Part shown: in pieces, positions 43,567-51,499 of the stretch
Position numbering within the stretch: position 1 is the first letter of the stretch
Layout of the letters: each line of letters starts with the position of its first letter
NCBI RefSeq assembly: GCF_022921075.1
Contig: NZ_CP095050.1
Span: 248,001-312,000, forward strand
DNA: 64,000 nt
Direction: 5' to 3'
Source: Hymenobacter sp. 5317J-9
Lineage (GTDB): Bacteria; Bacteroidota; Bacteroidia; Cytophagales; Hymenobacteraceae
The notes under the pieces: generated by a model
What the model saw: only the letters and a program-made list of their open reading frames with translations
Database searches by the model: none
Told to the model about the DNA's origin: nothing
Made by a program: the position numbers and the translations under genes

Positions 43567-46413
43567 TTACTCGCGCACCAGTTGCTGGGTGCTGGCTGGG
43601 CCGCTGGGCGGCGTGAGGCGCAGCACGTAGAGGCCCGGGGCCAGCCCGCGCAGGTCGAGGGCCTGGCGGAGGGCGCCGGCGGGAGCGGTCAGGGTTTGCT
43701 GGCGCACGGTGCGGCCCAGGGCGTCGAGCAAATCGAGGCGCAAGCGGCCGCCGGTGGCCAGGTCGGCCGAGATGGTCACGGCGTCGGTGGCGGGGTTGGG
43801 ATAGGCGTTCCAGGCCGCCGCGTCGTGGCGGGCCACGGCCGACGAGGCCAAGAACACCGTGGTGGTGGCCGTGTTGGTCATGACCGGCGCGTTGAAATCG
43901 AACACGATTCCCGCGCGGTTCGGAATGACTTCGCCCACGGCCAGCGTGGTGCGGGGTTGCACCCGGAAGCGCACAAATCCCTGGGAGCGGATGACGTCGA
44001 CGTTACGCCCGGGCAGGTTGATGCCGAGAAAGCGCACGGTCAGCTGGCCGGCCTTGGAACCGGTACTGGTCAGCGACCAGCTGCAGTTGTGCGATTGCGA
44101 CACCAGCAGCAGGCTTGCCAGGTTGAGCTTTTTAGCGTCCAGCGTATCGGAAAGGACAACCGTCGTGGCTTCGGCCGTGCCCAGGTTCTGAAAGTGAATG
44201 GTGTAGTCGAGGGGTTGCTGCGTGGCCACCTGGGTCGGGGTCAGGCGCTCGTAATTCACTTCAATGCTATTGGGGTCGAAGGGCCCAACCACCGTTTGGG
44301 GAGCCGTGGCGGTGTTGTTGGTGGCGTCCACGTCGCCGGCAAGCGGCGCGGCAGCCGACGAAACCAGGGCCGTGCCCAGCCCAACGTTGATGGGCAGGCT
44401 GGCCAGCACGTCATATTCCAATCGGCCGAAGGGCGCCAGGCCGGCGTAGGTCCAGGCCACGGTTTGGCCGGTGCGGGTGCCGCTGGGCGTGCTGCTCACG
44501 TAGGTCAGGTGGCTATCGAGCGTGGCCGTGACGGAGCCACTGGCCGTGGTCGTGCCCAGGTTCTCCACTGTGATGCGGTAGCGGGAGGTGAAGCCCGCCC
44601 GCACCGCCCCGTAGGGAGTGATGGTGATGCTCACGTCGGCAACATTGGCAATGGGGGCTATGCCAAAGTTTTGCCCGGCTATCAATTGGTCACTGCCACT
44701 GAAGGTGCCCGCGTACGAGCCGCCGCTTGGCTGCGTGAGGGTATAAGCCGAAGGCACCCGCGCAATCGTCAGCGAGTAGGAGCCGGGATAGGCATATGCC
44801 TGTAGCACGCCGTTGGCGCCCACGGCCGAATAGCTGGTGGCGCCGCCCTGAGTAAGGATGCTGGTGAGGGGCCGCGGAAACATTTGCTCAGAAGCGTCTT
44901 GCCGGCCGTTGCCGTTTTGGTCCAGGTATACTTGGCCACGTAGCGTGTTGGCGTAAGGGTTAATGCGGTAAGTGACCGTGCCGCCGCCTACGGTTGTGTG
45001 TGGGCCAAACAAAACTACGGGGTTTCCCAGCGTGCCGGGTTGCCGCGGCGAAGTATCCACTGACCCGATGCCATACAGGTTGCCACGGGCATCGGCACCT
45101 AAGCTGCCGAAGCGGTAAAACCCAAAACTAGGGGCCGCTGCGCTATAATCTGTCCTGGATTCAGACAACACCCATTGCGAAACGCCTTGCGGGCTGTAAT
45201 GAACAATGTTGTAGGGCGAAACCAAGGTCAGGGAATCCAAAACCGTACTCCTAAAAAAAGGGAAGCTAACGCTCACCATCAGCGTTACTCCATTGGCGGT
45301 AGGCCGCATGTCGTAACCAACTCCATAGCTATTGGCAATTCCGGATGTCTGCTTTTCCCCACGTGCCCACAATAGTTGGCCACTGGCTGAGTATTTGGCC
45401 AGAAAAAAGCCTGCCCCTACGGAGGTAGTACCCAACTGAACACTCGACGGGCTGCCGCCCGTCATGTACACATTGCCAAGGGCATCGGCCGCTACATCGA
45501 GAACGTTGGTGGCTGGGTTTCCCGCCGCAATAGTCCACTGCGGATTGCCAGCGCCATCAAAGCTGGTTAAAAACACGTTGGCCTGCGGCTGGGTGGTAAG
45601 CAATGCGGTACCGGCGGTGCCGTTGCCGTTGCTTACATACAGCGTATTGGCTTGAGTAGGGGAAAACGACGAATTAAGCACAAAGCCGCCATCGGGCCGG
45701 GCGCCGAGCCTTCGCAATTGGATGAAGTTGCCTGTACTGCCGTAGAACATTCTTACCCACTGCGTGATACCCACGCTGTTGCTTTTGAGAACAAAGTGAG
45801 ATGCCACAGCGGCTGTCCGGCCGCTCAAGGTATCGCCCGGCGAAAGTTGCCCTTGCAAGTAGGCGTCGCCCGCGTCGTCCGTTCGCACATCGGTGACGTT
45901 GGTGGCGCCGTTGGGTCCCCCCACGGCGTGCACCCATAGCAACGCCCCGGTTGCAGAGCACTTGGCGTAAAAAGTGGGTTGGCGAATTGCCGGTAAATTA
46001 GCCGGTACAGGGAAGAGGGTGCCGTCCCAGGTACTAACGGCTTGCGGCAGGTTTCGGGACAATACCATGTAAAACCCACCGGTGCGGTTGTCAGCCGCCA
46101 TGCTCACTATTTCCAAACCAAAGGTGCTTTTCGCCCACACCACCGCGCCAGTTGAATCATACTTAATCACCGCAGCAGTCTGATAAAAAGTGCCGTTCAA
46201 GGTGATGTTATCTGCAAACAGCTTATAACGGTACGGCGCATACACATAAGTATTGCCATTCGCGTCAGTGGCAGACAAGCCGCCGCCGCCGACCCTCATC
46301 GTGTCGACATTGGTACGGGCCAGTTTGGCCCAGGCAATAGACTGGGCATGCAAGGGGCCGCGGCCGCAGAGCAGCAGCACCGCCAACAGAAAACAAAGGC
46401 GTAATATTTTCAT
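43567..46413 (-). CDS. Large secreted protein with T9SS C-terminal sorting domain
   Basis: 948 residues. Signal peptide MKILRLCFLLAVLLLCGRGP. The N-terminal half (about 25-490) is a repetitive beta-propeller-like region with SBBP-type motifs (DANGNTYVYAPY, VDVAADALGNVYMTGGSPSS). Then an SdrD_B-like linker (LRGQVYLDQNGNGRQDASEQ), a DUF11-type domain (VADVSITITPYGAVRAGFTS, VENLGTTTASGSVTATLDSH), a second such domain starting DPNSIEVNYERLTPTQVATQ, and the C-terminal Por-secretion tail (AWNAYPNPATDAVTISADLA, DLRGLAPGLYVLRL). It is exported by T9SS and probably displayed on the surface. ATG 46413 is chosen over 46482 since it opens the signal peptide. Confidence 0.9.
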   Translation of the reverse strand: MKILRLCFLLAVLLLCGRGPLHAQSIAWAKLARTNVDTMRVGGGGLSATDANGNTYVYAPYRYKLFADNITLNGTFYQTAAVIKYDSTGAVVWAKSTFGLEIVSMAADNRTGGFYMVLSRNLPQAVSTWDGTLFPVPANLPAIRQPTFYAKCSATGALLWVHAVGGPNGATNVTDVRTDDAGDAYLQGQLSPGDTLSGRTAAVASHFVLKSNSVGITQWVRMFYGSTGNFIQLRRLGARPDGGFVLNSSFSPTQANTLYVSNGNGTAGTALLTTQPQANVFLTSFDGAGNPQWTIAAGNPATNVLDVAADALGNVYMTGGSPSSVQLGTTSVGAGFFLAKYSASGQLLWARGEKQTSGIANSYGVGYDMRPTANGVTLMVSVSFPFFRSTVLDSLTLVSPYNIVHYSPQGVSQWVLSESRTDYSAAAPSFGFYRFGSLGADARGNLYGIGSVDTSPRQPGTLGNPVVLFGPHTTVGGGTVTYRINPYANTLRGQVYLDQNGNGRQDASEQMFPRPLTSILTQGGATSYSAVGANGVLQAYAYPGSYSLTIARVPSAYTLTQPSGGSYAGTFSGSDQLIAGQNFGIAPIANVADVSITITPYGAVRAGFTSRYRITVENLGTTTASGSVTATLDSHLTYVSSTPSGTRTGQTVAWTYAGLAPFGRLEYDVLASLPINVGLGTALVSSAAAPLAGDVDATNNTATAPQTVVGPFDPNSIEVNYERLTPTQVATQQPLDYTIHFQNLGTAEATTVVLSDTLDAKKLNLASLLLVSQSHNCSWSLTSTGSKAGQLTVRFLGINLPGRNVDVIRSQGFVRFRVQPRTTLAVGEVIPNRAGIVFDFNAPVMTNTATTTVFLASSAVARHDAAAWNAYPNPATDAVTISADLATGGRLRLDLLDALGRTVRQQTLTAPAGALRQALDLRGLAPGLYVLRLTPPSGPASTQQLVRE

Positions 46414-46569
46414 CAGCTGGAGAAGTGGAATAGAAGGTGGAAAAAGCAAGCCGCCGGTCGCCCCGGTGGGCCGATGAACCATCCCGCGCCGGCCGGGCCA
46501 CGGGTGTTGGTTTCTGATGGCCAGACCAGCGCCGTCGGCAAAAGGCTGCCGGAGCGGCGAATTATTTAT

Positions 46570-48363
46570 TTACAGTCCAAACCGTACCCCAAACATCAGG
46601 CCCGTGGCCGTGGGCTGCTGCCGCAGGCCGGTTTCGGGCTTGTAGAGCGACAGCGCCTGCCAGCGCAGGCTGGGCGCCACGCTCACGCTGAGGCGGTTGG
46701 TGAGGGCATAGTTCAGCGCCAATGAGCCCGACAGCGCCACGTTGAGCCGCCTAAATGGCCCCTCGCCTGCCCTGATGGTTTCGGAGCGGAAATTTTCGCC
46801 GTCGTCGGTCACCACCTGCGTGCCGCCCAGGAAAAACTGCAACTGAGCCCCGGCCGCCACGTCGGCCCACCAGCGGCCGGCGCCGGGCGTGAGGCGGTAG
46901 CGCAGCAGCACCGGCACCGTGAAGAAGCGGTAGTTGGGCTGCAACAGCTTCGAGCTCAGGCTTTCCTTCTTGCTGATGAGCGGCGTGATGGTGCGACGCA
47001 CGGCGTGGGTGCTGTCGCGCTGCACCGTGGTGGTAAACACCGTGTCCTGCCGCGGCACATACACCGTGTCGTAGTCAATCACCTGCCCGCTGGGGTTGAA
47101 CACCGGCGTGAGCTGCGGCACCTGAATGATGCGCACCGAATAGGTGCGGTTGGTGGAAGTGAAGAACGTGGTGGTGCGCGTGGTGGTGGTGTCGTACTTC
47201 ACCAGCACCTCGGTGTTTTTGGTGGTGATGCGCAGGTCGGCCCCAAAGGTGCTGAAGCCCACGCCGCCGCCCACGCTCAGGCGCGGCGTGAGGCGGTATT
47301 CGGCCAGCAGTGCCGCGCTGAGGCCGCCACGGCCGGTTTCGTGGTTGCGGCGCAGGGCGGTGAGGCTGTCGCCTTCGGGGCCTTGCAGGCCGAGGGTGTT
47401 TTGCTCGGGCGTGGCCGTGAGTAGCAGGCTCCAGCGGTGAGCCAGGGGCCGGGGCCGCGCCGTATCGGCGGGCAAGGTGCTGCTGGCGACCACGGCGGCT
47501 TTGGGCGCGCTCGGCAGGTCGCCCAGGGCCAGCAGGGTGCTGTCGGTGCGGCGCTGCAGGCGCAGCAGCTCGGCCCGCTCGGCGCGCAGGCTCAGGAGCA
47601 GGGCGGCGCGGCTGCCGGCGGGCGGCGTGCCCGGCTGCAGCGTGGCAATGCTGGGCAGCTGCACCAGCACCTGCCGCTCCAGCGCGGCGAGGGGGCGCAG
47701 GGTGGCGGGCATAGAATCGGCTGCGGCCACCATAGGCGCGGCTGCGACGGGCAGTTGAGTTACACGAGTTTCGCGTGGCGCTGCCGAGTCGGGCTGAGGA
47801 ATAGCAACGGGCTGCCGTTCAGTGGCGAGGCCTCCCGCAGTTGCGACCGGGAAATCCTGGCGACGGTGTGGCTGCGCCGCAAGAACCCGAGAAGTAGCAT
47901 CGCCGTGCCGCTGCGCGGCCTGGAAGTGGGTCGTTGCCGGGCTTGAAACGGCGTCATTCGCCGCGCCGCCCGCCACCAATGTAGCTGGCTGCGCGTGCGT
48001 CCGTGCTACGGTGCCAGATGCGGCTTTGGCGTTTGCGAGTTGAGGCTGCCTTCCTGATTTCTCTACTGCCGAGGTAGCTGCCGTGGCTGCTTGTATAGCT
48101 TCCTGAGTAATTGTCACAACCGCAGGCCGTTGCTGAGCTGGCGCGTGCGGCAGCAGCCAGCCCACCAGCCCGCTTAGCAGGGCCACCAGCCCAAACAGCA
48201 GCGGCAATGGCAGCGGGCGCCGCGGCCGCTTCGGCGCCGGGTCGGGCGGGCCAATCCGTTGCTCAATACCGGCCCACACCGGGGCCGAAGGCTCCAGGCT
48301 AAAGCCTTCGAATTTGTCGCGCAGGGAGTGGTCGAGGCGGTTTTCTTCCGGTTCTTCCATCAT
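46570..48363 (-). CDS. ECF-sigma partner: inner-membrane-anchored protein with beta-barrel-like C-terminus
   Basis: 597 residues. The N-terminal 48 residues are cytoplasmic (LRDKFEGFSLEPSAPVWAGI resembles the N-terminus of other Bacteroidetes sigma partners), followed by one membrane helix (LPLPLLFGLVALLSGLVGWLLP, about 50-72), a low-complexity Ala/Pro/Gln region (75-270), and a C-terminal region of alternating strands (LSVGGGVGFSTFGADLRI, YRFFTVPVLLRYRLTP, LSGSLALNYALTNRLSVSVA) ending in FGVRFGL. No zinc motif is seen, so it is not the classical zinc anti-sigma. The start overlaps the sigma gene stop by 4 bp (ATGA). How a barrel-like domain works behind an inner-membrane helix is unclear. 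Confidence 0.75.
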   Translation of the reverse strand: MMEEPEENRLDHSLRDKFEGFSLEPSAPVWAGIEQRIGPPDPAPKRPRRPLPLPLLFGLVALLSGLVGWLLPHAPAQQRPAVVTITQEAIQAATAATSAVEKSGRQPQLANAKAASGTVARTHAQPATLVAGGAANDAVSSPATTHFQAAQRHGDATSRVLAAQPHRRQDFPVATAGGLATERQPVAIPQPDSAAPRETRVTQLPVAAAPMVAAADSMPATLRPLAALERQVLVQLPSIATLQPGTPPAGSRAALLLSLRAERAELLRLQRRTDSTLLALGDLPSAPKAAVVASSTLPADTARPRPLAHRWSLLLTATPEQNTLGLQGPEGDSLTALRRNHETGRGGLSAALLAEYRLTPRLSVGGGVGFSTFGADLRITTKNTEVLVKYDTTTTRTTTFFTSTNRTYSVRIIQVPQLTPVFNPSGQVIDYDTVYVPRQDTVFTTTVQRDSTHAVRRTITPLISKKESLSSKLLQPNYRFFTVPVLLRYRLTPGAGRWWADVAAGAQLQFFLGGTQVVTDDGENFRSETIRAGEGPFRRLNVALSGSLALNYALTNRLSVSVAPSLRWQALSLYKPETGLRQQPTATGLMFGVRFGL

Positions 48364-48917
48364 AGTTTCAAGTAGCTGGCCTGCTGCTGGTGCAGCCGGG
48401 TGAGTTGTTTGCGCGCCTTGCTGAGCTGGGCTTTGGAGGTGCTCTCCTGAATGCCCAGCAGCTCGGCGATTTCGCCGTGGGAGTAGCCATCCACGGCGTA
48501 GAGGTTGAGGACGAGGCGGCAGCCGTCGGGCAGGCGCTCCATCAGGGCCAGCACTTCGGCCACGCCCAGGCGGTCGAAGGCGTCGGCATCGGCCGCAAAG
48601 GGTTCGGGCACGTCGTCTAGGAGCAGCTGCTGGCGGCGGTGCTGCCCGCTCTGCCAGTGGTTGATGGCCGTGGTGACCACAATGCGCCGCACCCAGCCCT
48701 CAAAAGAGCCGTCGGCCCGGAAGTCATTCAAGCGCGTGAACACCTTCACGAAGGCATCCTGCAGAATGTCCTCGGCCTCGGCCACGGAGGTCACGTAGCG
48801 GCGCGCCACGCCCAGCATGCGGCCGGCGTAACGAGCATACAGCTGGCGCTGGGCCGCCGGCTCGTGGCGGCCGCAGCGAAGCAAAAGGTCTTGTAAGTCA
48901 GCGGGCGGAGCTGGCAT
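48360..48917 (-). CDS. ECF RNA polymerase sigma factor
   Basis: 185 residues, standard ECF size. Region 2: LYARYAGRMLGVARRYVTSV, AEDILQDAFVKVFTRLNDFR, FEGWVRRIVVTTAINHWQSG. Region 4: LMERLPDGCRLVLNLYAVDG, YSHGEIAELLGIQESTSKAQ. ATG 48917 gives the usual short leader. Its 3' end overlaps the membrane-anchored partner by 4 bp, so the two genes form one operon. Related to the sigma/partner pair at 38-40 kb in organisation, though the partner differs. Confidence 0.93.
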   Translation of the reverse strand: MPAPPADLQDLLLRCGRHEPAAQRQLYARYAGRMLGVARRYVTSVAEAEDILQDAFVKVFTRLNDFRADGSFEGWVRRIVVTTAINHWQSGQHRRQQLLLDDVPEPFAADADAFDRLGVAEVLALMERLPDGCRLVLNLYAVDGYSHGEIAELLGIQESTSKAQLSKARKQLTRLHQQQASYLKL

Positions 48918-49026
48918 GCCGGCAAGGTAAGCCCGCGCGGTAGGGCGCGGGCTTAAGCCAGACAGGGCGGTTGCCGAAAAGGCTGCCGGGGCGCGAAAAT
49001 TATTTTTTCGCCCGCGCTTTTTTCGC

Positions 49027-49116
49027 CTGTCATCCTGAGCGCAGCGAAGGACCTTCTCACGGCAGACAACTTTCGTTCGAACGTGACAAGGTCCTTCGCT
49101 GCGCTCAGGATGACAG
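49027..49116. repeat. Inverted repeat, type A arms (34 bp, one mismatch)
   Basis: Arms 49027-49060 and 49083-49116, CTGTCATCCTGAGCGCAGCG at the outer end. Lies between the ECF sigma gene and the trehalase stop. Confidence 0.93.
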
Positions 49117-49122
49117 AAGATA

Positions 49123-50766
49123 TTATTTGACTTCTCTATTCAGCAGGCGCAGCAGCACGCCGTTGGTCCAACCGAAACCGTCCTGCAGCGGGTATTCGCC
49201 GCCGCCGGCCGGGCGGTTGGGGTGTAGCACGTCGTACTTCTCCAGCAATTGCCCGGTTTGGGCAAATACGCGGGTGTTGAGGCGCACCCAGCGCCGGGCC
49301 ACGGTGTCGGCCAGCGGGCGCTGCTGGTAGCGCGTGAGGCCCTCAATGGCCAGGTATTGCAGCGGCGCCCAGCCATTGGGCGCGTCCCACTGCTGCTTGG
49401 TTTCGGTGAGGGAAGTGACCAGGCCGCCCATTTTCAGGAAGTTTACCTTGAGCCCGCTCCCAACCCGTTTGCCCTGCTCCGGCGAAGCCAGCCCAAACGC
49501 CAGCGGAAACACGCCCGCCAGCGTGCGCACCGCCGAGCGCCGGCGCTTGCGCCAGTTGTAGTCCTGAAACCAGCCGGCTTTGCTGTCCCAGCTCAGGGCC
49601 AGCAGCGCGGTTTTGCGGGCAGCGGCTTTGGCCAGGTAGCTGCGCGCCTGGGCGGGCTTGCCGGCCACGCGGGCGGCTTCGGCCAGCGTTGTTTCCAGGT
49701 TGTAGAGCAGGCAATTGAGGTCGACGGGTACCAAATCCGTGGTTTGGATGCTGCCCAGCCCACCCGCTGGCCCAAACCAGCGGCTGCTGAAATCCCAGCC
49801 TGATGCCGCGGCGGCCCGCACGTGCCGGTAGAACTGCGCCGCGGGCTGCTTGCTCCGCTTGGCGGCGGCCACGTCCTCGGCGTAAGATTCTTCGCGGGGC
49901 TGGTCGCTGTCGTCCCAATAGCGGTTGAGCAGGGCGCCATTGGGCAGGCGCACCACGCGGCGGGCCGCCGTGCCGGGCTTCAGCGCGTCGGCGCCCTGCA
50001 TCCAGTAGCGGTACTCGGCCTCCAGGGTGGGGCGGTAGCGGAGCAGCTCGCCGTTGCCGCGCTCCCGGGCCAGCAGCTGCACCATGCTGGCAAAAAACGG
50101 CGGCTGCGAGCGGGTGAGGTAATACGTGCGGTTGCCGTTCGGAATGAAGCCATAGCGGGCAATGAGGAAGGCGAAATTGTCGGTGATGTCCTTCAGTAGC
50201 TGGCCTTTGCCGGCTTCGGCCAGGCCCAGCATGGTGAAGTAGGAATCCCAGTAATACACTTCCCGGAAGCGCCCGCCCGGCACCAGGTAAGGCTTGGGCA
50301 GCGGCAGCAGCGAGCGAAATGCTGCCAGCGAATCGGCCGGGTCCAGCGCCGGGGCGGCGGGGCGGGCCAGCACCGTCCAAAGCGTGTCGAGGTGATGGCG
50401 CAGGCCGGCCTGCACGTTGCTGCTAAACGGCACGCTGCCATCGGCTGGCAGGTCGAAATGCGCCGTCACAAAAGCCTTCAGGTTGAAGCCGGGCTGGGTT
50501 TTCTCGCGCTGCCACGCCGCCAGTATGGCGGCTGGCCGCTGCCGGGGCGCGGCGTCAACAAAGGTTTTGCCATCAGCGAAAACGCGGCCCAGCTGCACGG
50601 CCTCAAACAAGCCCGGGAAGAGCTGACGTGGCGACTTCGGCCTAGCGGCGGCTACTGGCGCGACGGCAGTTTGGGAAGCGGGACGAGGCGTGGCGGTTTC
50701 CGTCTGAGCCCAATCCGGTAGCGAACCTGCTAGGCTTAATAACCAGGAAAGTAAGATTATGCGCAT
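49123..50766 (-). CDS. treA: Periplasmic trehalase (GH37)
   Basis: 547 residues; hydrolyses trehalose to two glucose units. Signal peptide MRIILLSWLLSLAGSLPDWA. Both trehalase signatures are present: PGGRFREVYYWDSYFTMLGL near residue 165 and QQWDAPNGWAPLQYLAIEGL near 457. The glycine-rich GGGEYPLQDGFGWTNGV near the C-terminus is also conserved. Residues RYWDDSDQPREESYAEDV fit the catalytic-acid region of the family. ATG 50766 opens the signal peptide. No other trehalose gene is nearby; it is flanked by repeats on both sides. Confidence 0.95.
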   Translation of the reverse strand: MRIILLSWLLSLAGSLPDWAQTETATPRPASQTAVAPVAAARPKSPRQLFPGLFEAVQLGRVFADGKTFVDAAPRQRPAAILAAWQREKTQPGFNLKAFVTAHFDLPADGSVPFSSNVQAGLRHHLDTLWTVLARPAAPALDPADSLAAFRSLLPLPKPYLVPGGRFREVYYWDSYFTMLGLAEAGKGQLLKDITDNFAFLIARYGFIPNGNRTYYLTRSQPPFFASMVQLLARERGNGELLRYRPTLEAEYRYWMQGADALKPGTAARRVVRLPNGALLNRYWDDSDQPREESYAEDVAAAKRSKQPAAQFYRHVRAAAASGWDFSSRWFGPAGGLGSIQTTDLVPVDLNCLLYNLETTLAEAARVAGKPAQARSYLAKAAARKTALLALSWDSKAGWFQDYNWRKRRRSAVRTLAGVFPLAFGLASPEQGKRVGSGLKVNFLKMGGLVTSLTETKQQWDAPNGWAPLQYLAIEGLTRYQQRPLADTVARRWVRLNTRVFAQTGQLLEKYDVLHPNRPAGGGEYPLQDGFGWTNGVLLRLLNREVK

Positions 50767-50864
50767 AAGAATAAGCCAAACCGCCGCGGCACGGTACGCC
50801 GCAGCTATAGCCGCTTACGTGTCGCCGGTGCTTTTTGCTGAAGGCCGCTGCGGCGGCGTTGCAT

Positions 50865-50944
50865 GTAGGGGCGGGGCTGGCTCCCACCCGTCGTTGTGTG
50901 AAGAGTGCCGCCAGACGACGGGCGGGGGCCAGCCCCGCCCCTAC
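50865..50944. repeat. Inverted repeat, GC-rich type (30-bp arms, two mismatches)
   Basis: Arms 50865-50894 and 50915-50944, beginning GTAGGGGCGGGGCTGGC. Unrelated in sequence to the type A and type B family. It lies between treA and the BlaI operator region. Confidence 0.9.
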
Positions 50945-51022
50945 CACGTGCGGCTCTGAATGCGCGCTATGGTTTATGAGTCATGCGCTTGTCGCCATTC
51001 AGATATTGTGAAAACAGCGCAC

Positions 51023-51058
51023 AACTAATAAAATAGTTTTTAAACTAAAATTTTAGTT
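51023..51058. promoter_or_regulatory. Tandem BlaI-type operators
   Basis: Perfect 16-bp palindrome AACTAAAATTTTAGTT at 51043-51058 and an imperfect upstream copy AACTAATAAAATAGTT at 51023-51038. The ACTA...TAGT half-sites resemble the known BlaI/MecI operator pattern. The first lies directly against the -7 box of the repressor gene, so autoregulation is likely. Confidence 0.7.
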
Positions 51059-51059
51059 A

Positions 51060-51067
51060 TACGTTTG
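51060..51067 (+). promoter_or_regulatory. Bacteroidetes -7 box of the blaI operon
   Basis: TACGTTTG fits TAnnTTTG. It is immediately downstream of the 16-bp palindrome and contains an in-frame TTG at 51065, so the real start must be the ATG at 51095. Confidence 0.6.
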
Positions 51068-51094
51068 CATAAGTCACAACCACTTCCGCTTGCC

Positions 51095-51499
51095 ATGAAC
51101 CCCGATTTCCCCGAACTAACCCGCGCCGAAGAACAAGTCATGCAGGTGCTCTGGCGCCGCGGCCCCTCCTTCGTGAAGGACGTGCTGGCCGAACTGCCGG
51201 CCCCGCAGCCGGCCTACAACACGGTGTCGACCATCATCCGCATCCTCGAAACCAAGGGCTTTGTCGACCACGAGGCCTTTGGACGCACGCACCGCTATTT
51301 CGTGCGGGTGCAGCAGGACGACTACCGGCGCTTTTCGCTGCGCAAGTTGCTGGGCGGCCACTTCGGCAACTCTTTCAGCCGGCTGGTTTCCTTCTTCGCC
51401 AAAGAAGAAAACCTCGACGCCGCCCAGCTCGACGAACTCCTCCGCCACGCTTCCCAACCTCAAAACCTCACCGACGATGAACCCAATCGGCCTGCTTAA
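51095..51499 (+). CDS. BlaI/MecI-family transcriptional repressor
   Basis: 134 residues. N-terminal winged helix: LTRAEEQVMQVLWRRGPSFV, then LPAPQPAYNTVSTIIRILET and KGFVDHEAFGRTHRYFVRVQ. The C-terminal helices provide dimerisation (FGNSFSRLVSFFAKEENLDA). Such repressors are cleaved or displaced when an M56 membrane protease senses a signal, and they often control their own operon. Its gene is followed with a 23-bp overlap by the M56 protease gene, and palindromes that look like its operators sit right before its promoter. Confidence 0.93.
   Translation: MNPDFPELTRAEEQVMQVLWRRGPSFVKDVLAELPAPQPAYNTVSTIIRILETKGFVDHEAFGRTHRYFVRVQQDDYRRFSLRKLLGGHFGNSFSRLVSFFAKEENLDAAQLDELLRHASQPQNLTDDEPNRPA

Noticed and set aside
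51065..51094. TTG start for the BlaI-type repressor
   Set aside because: The TTG is part of the TACGTTTG -7 box; ATG 51095 is followed by the conserved fold.
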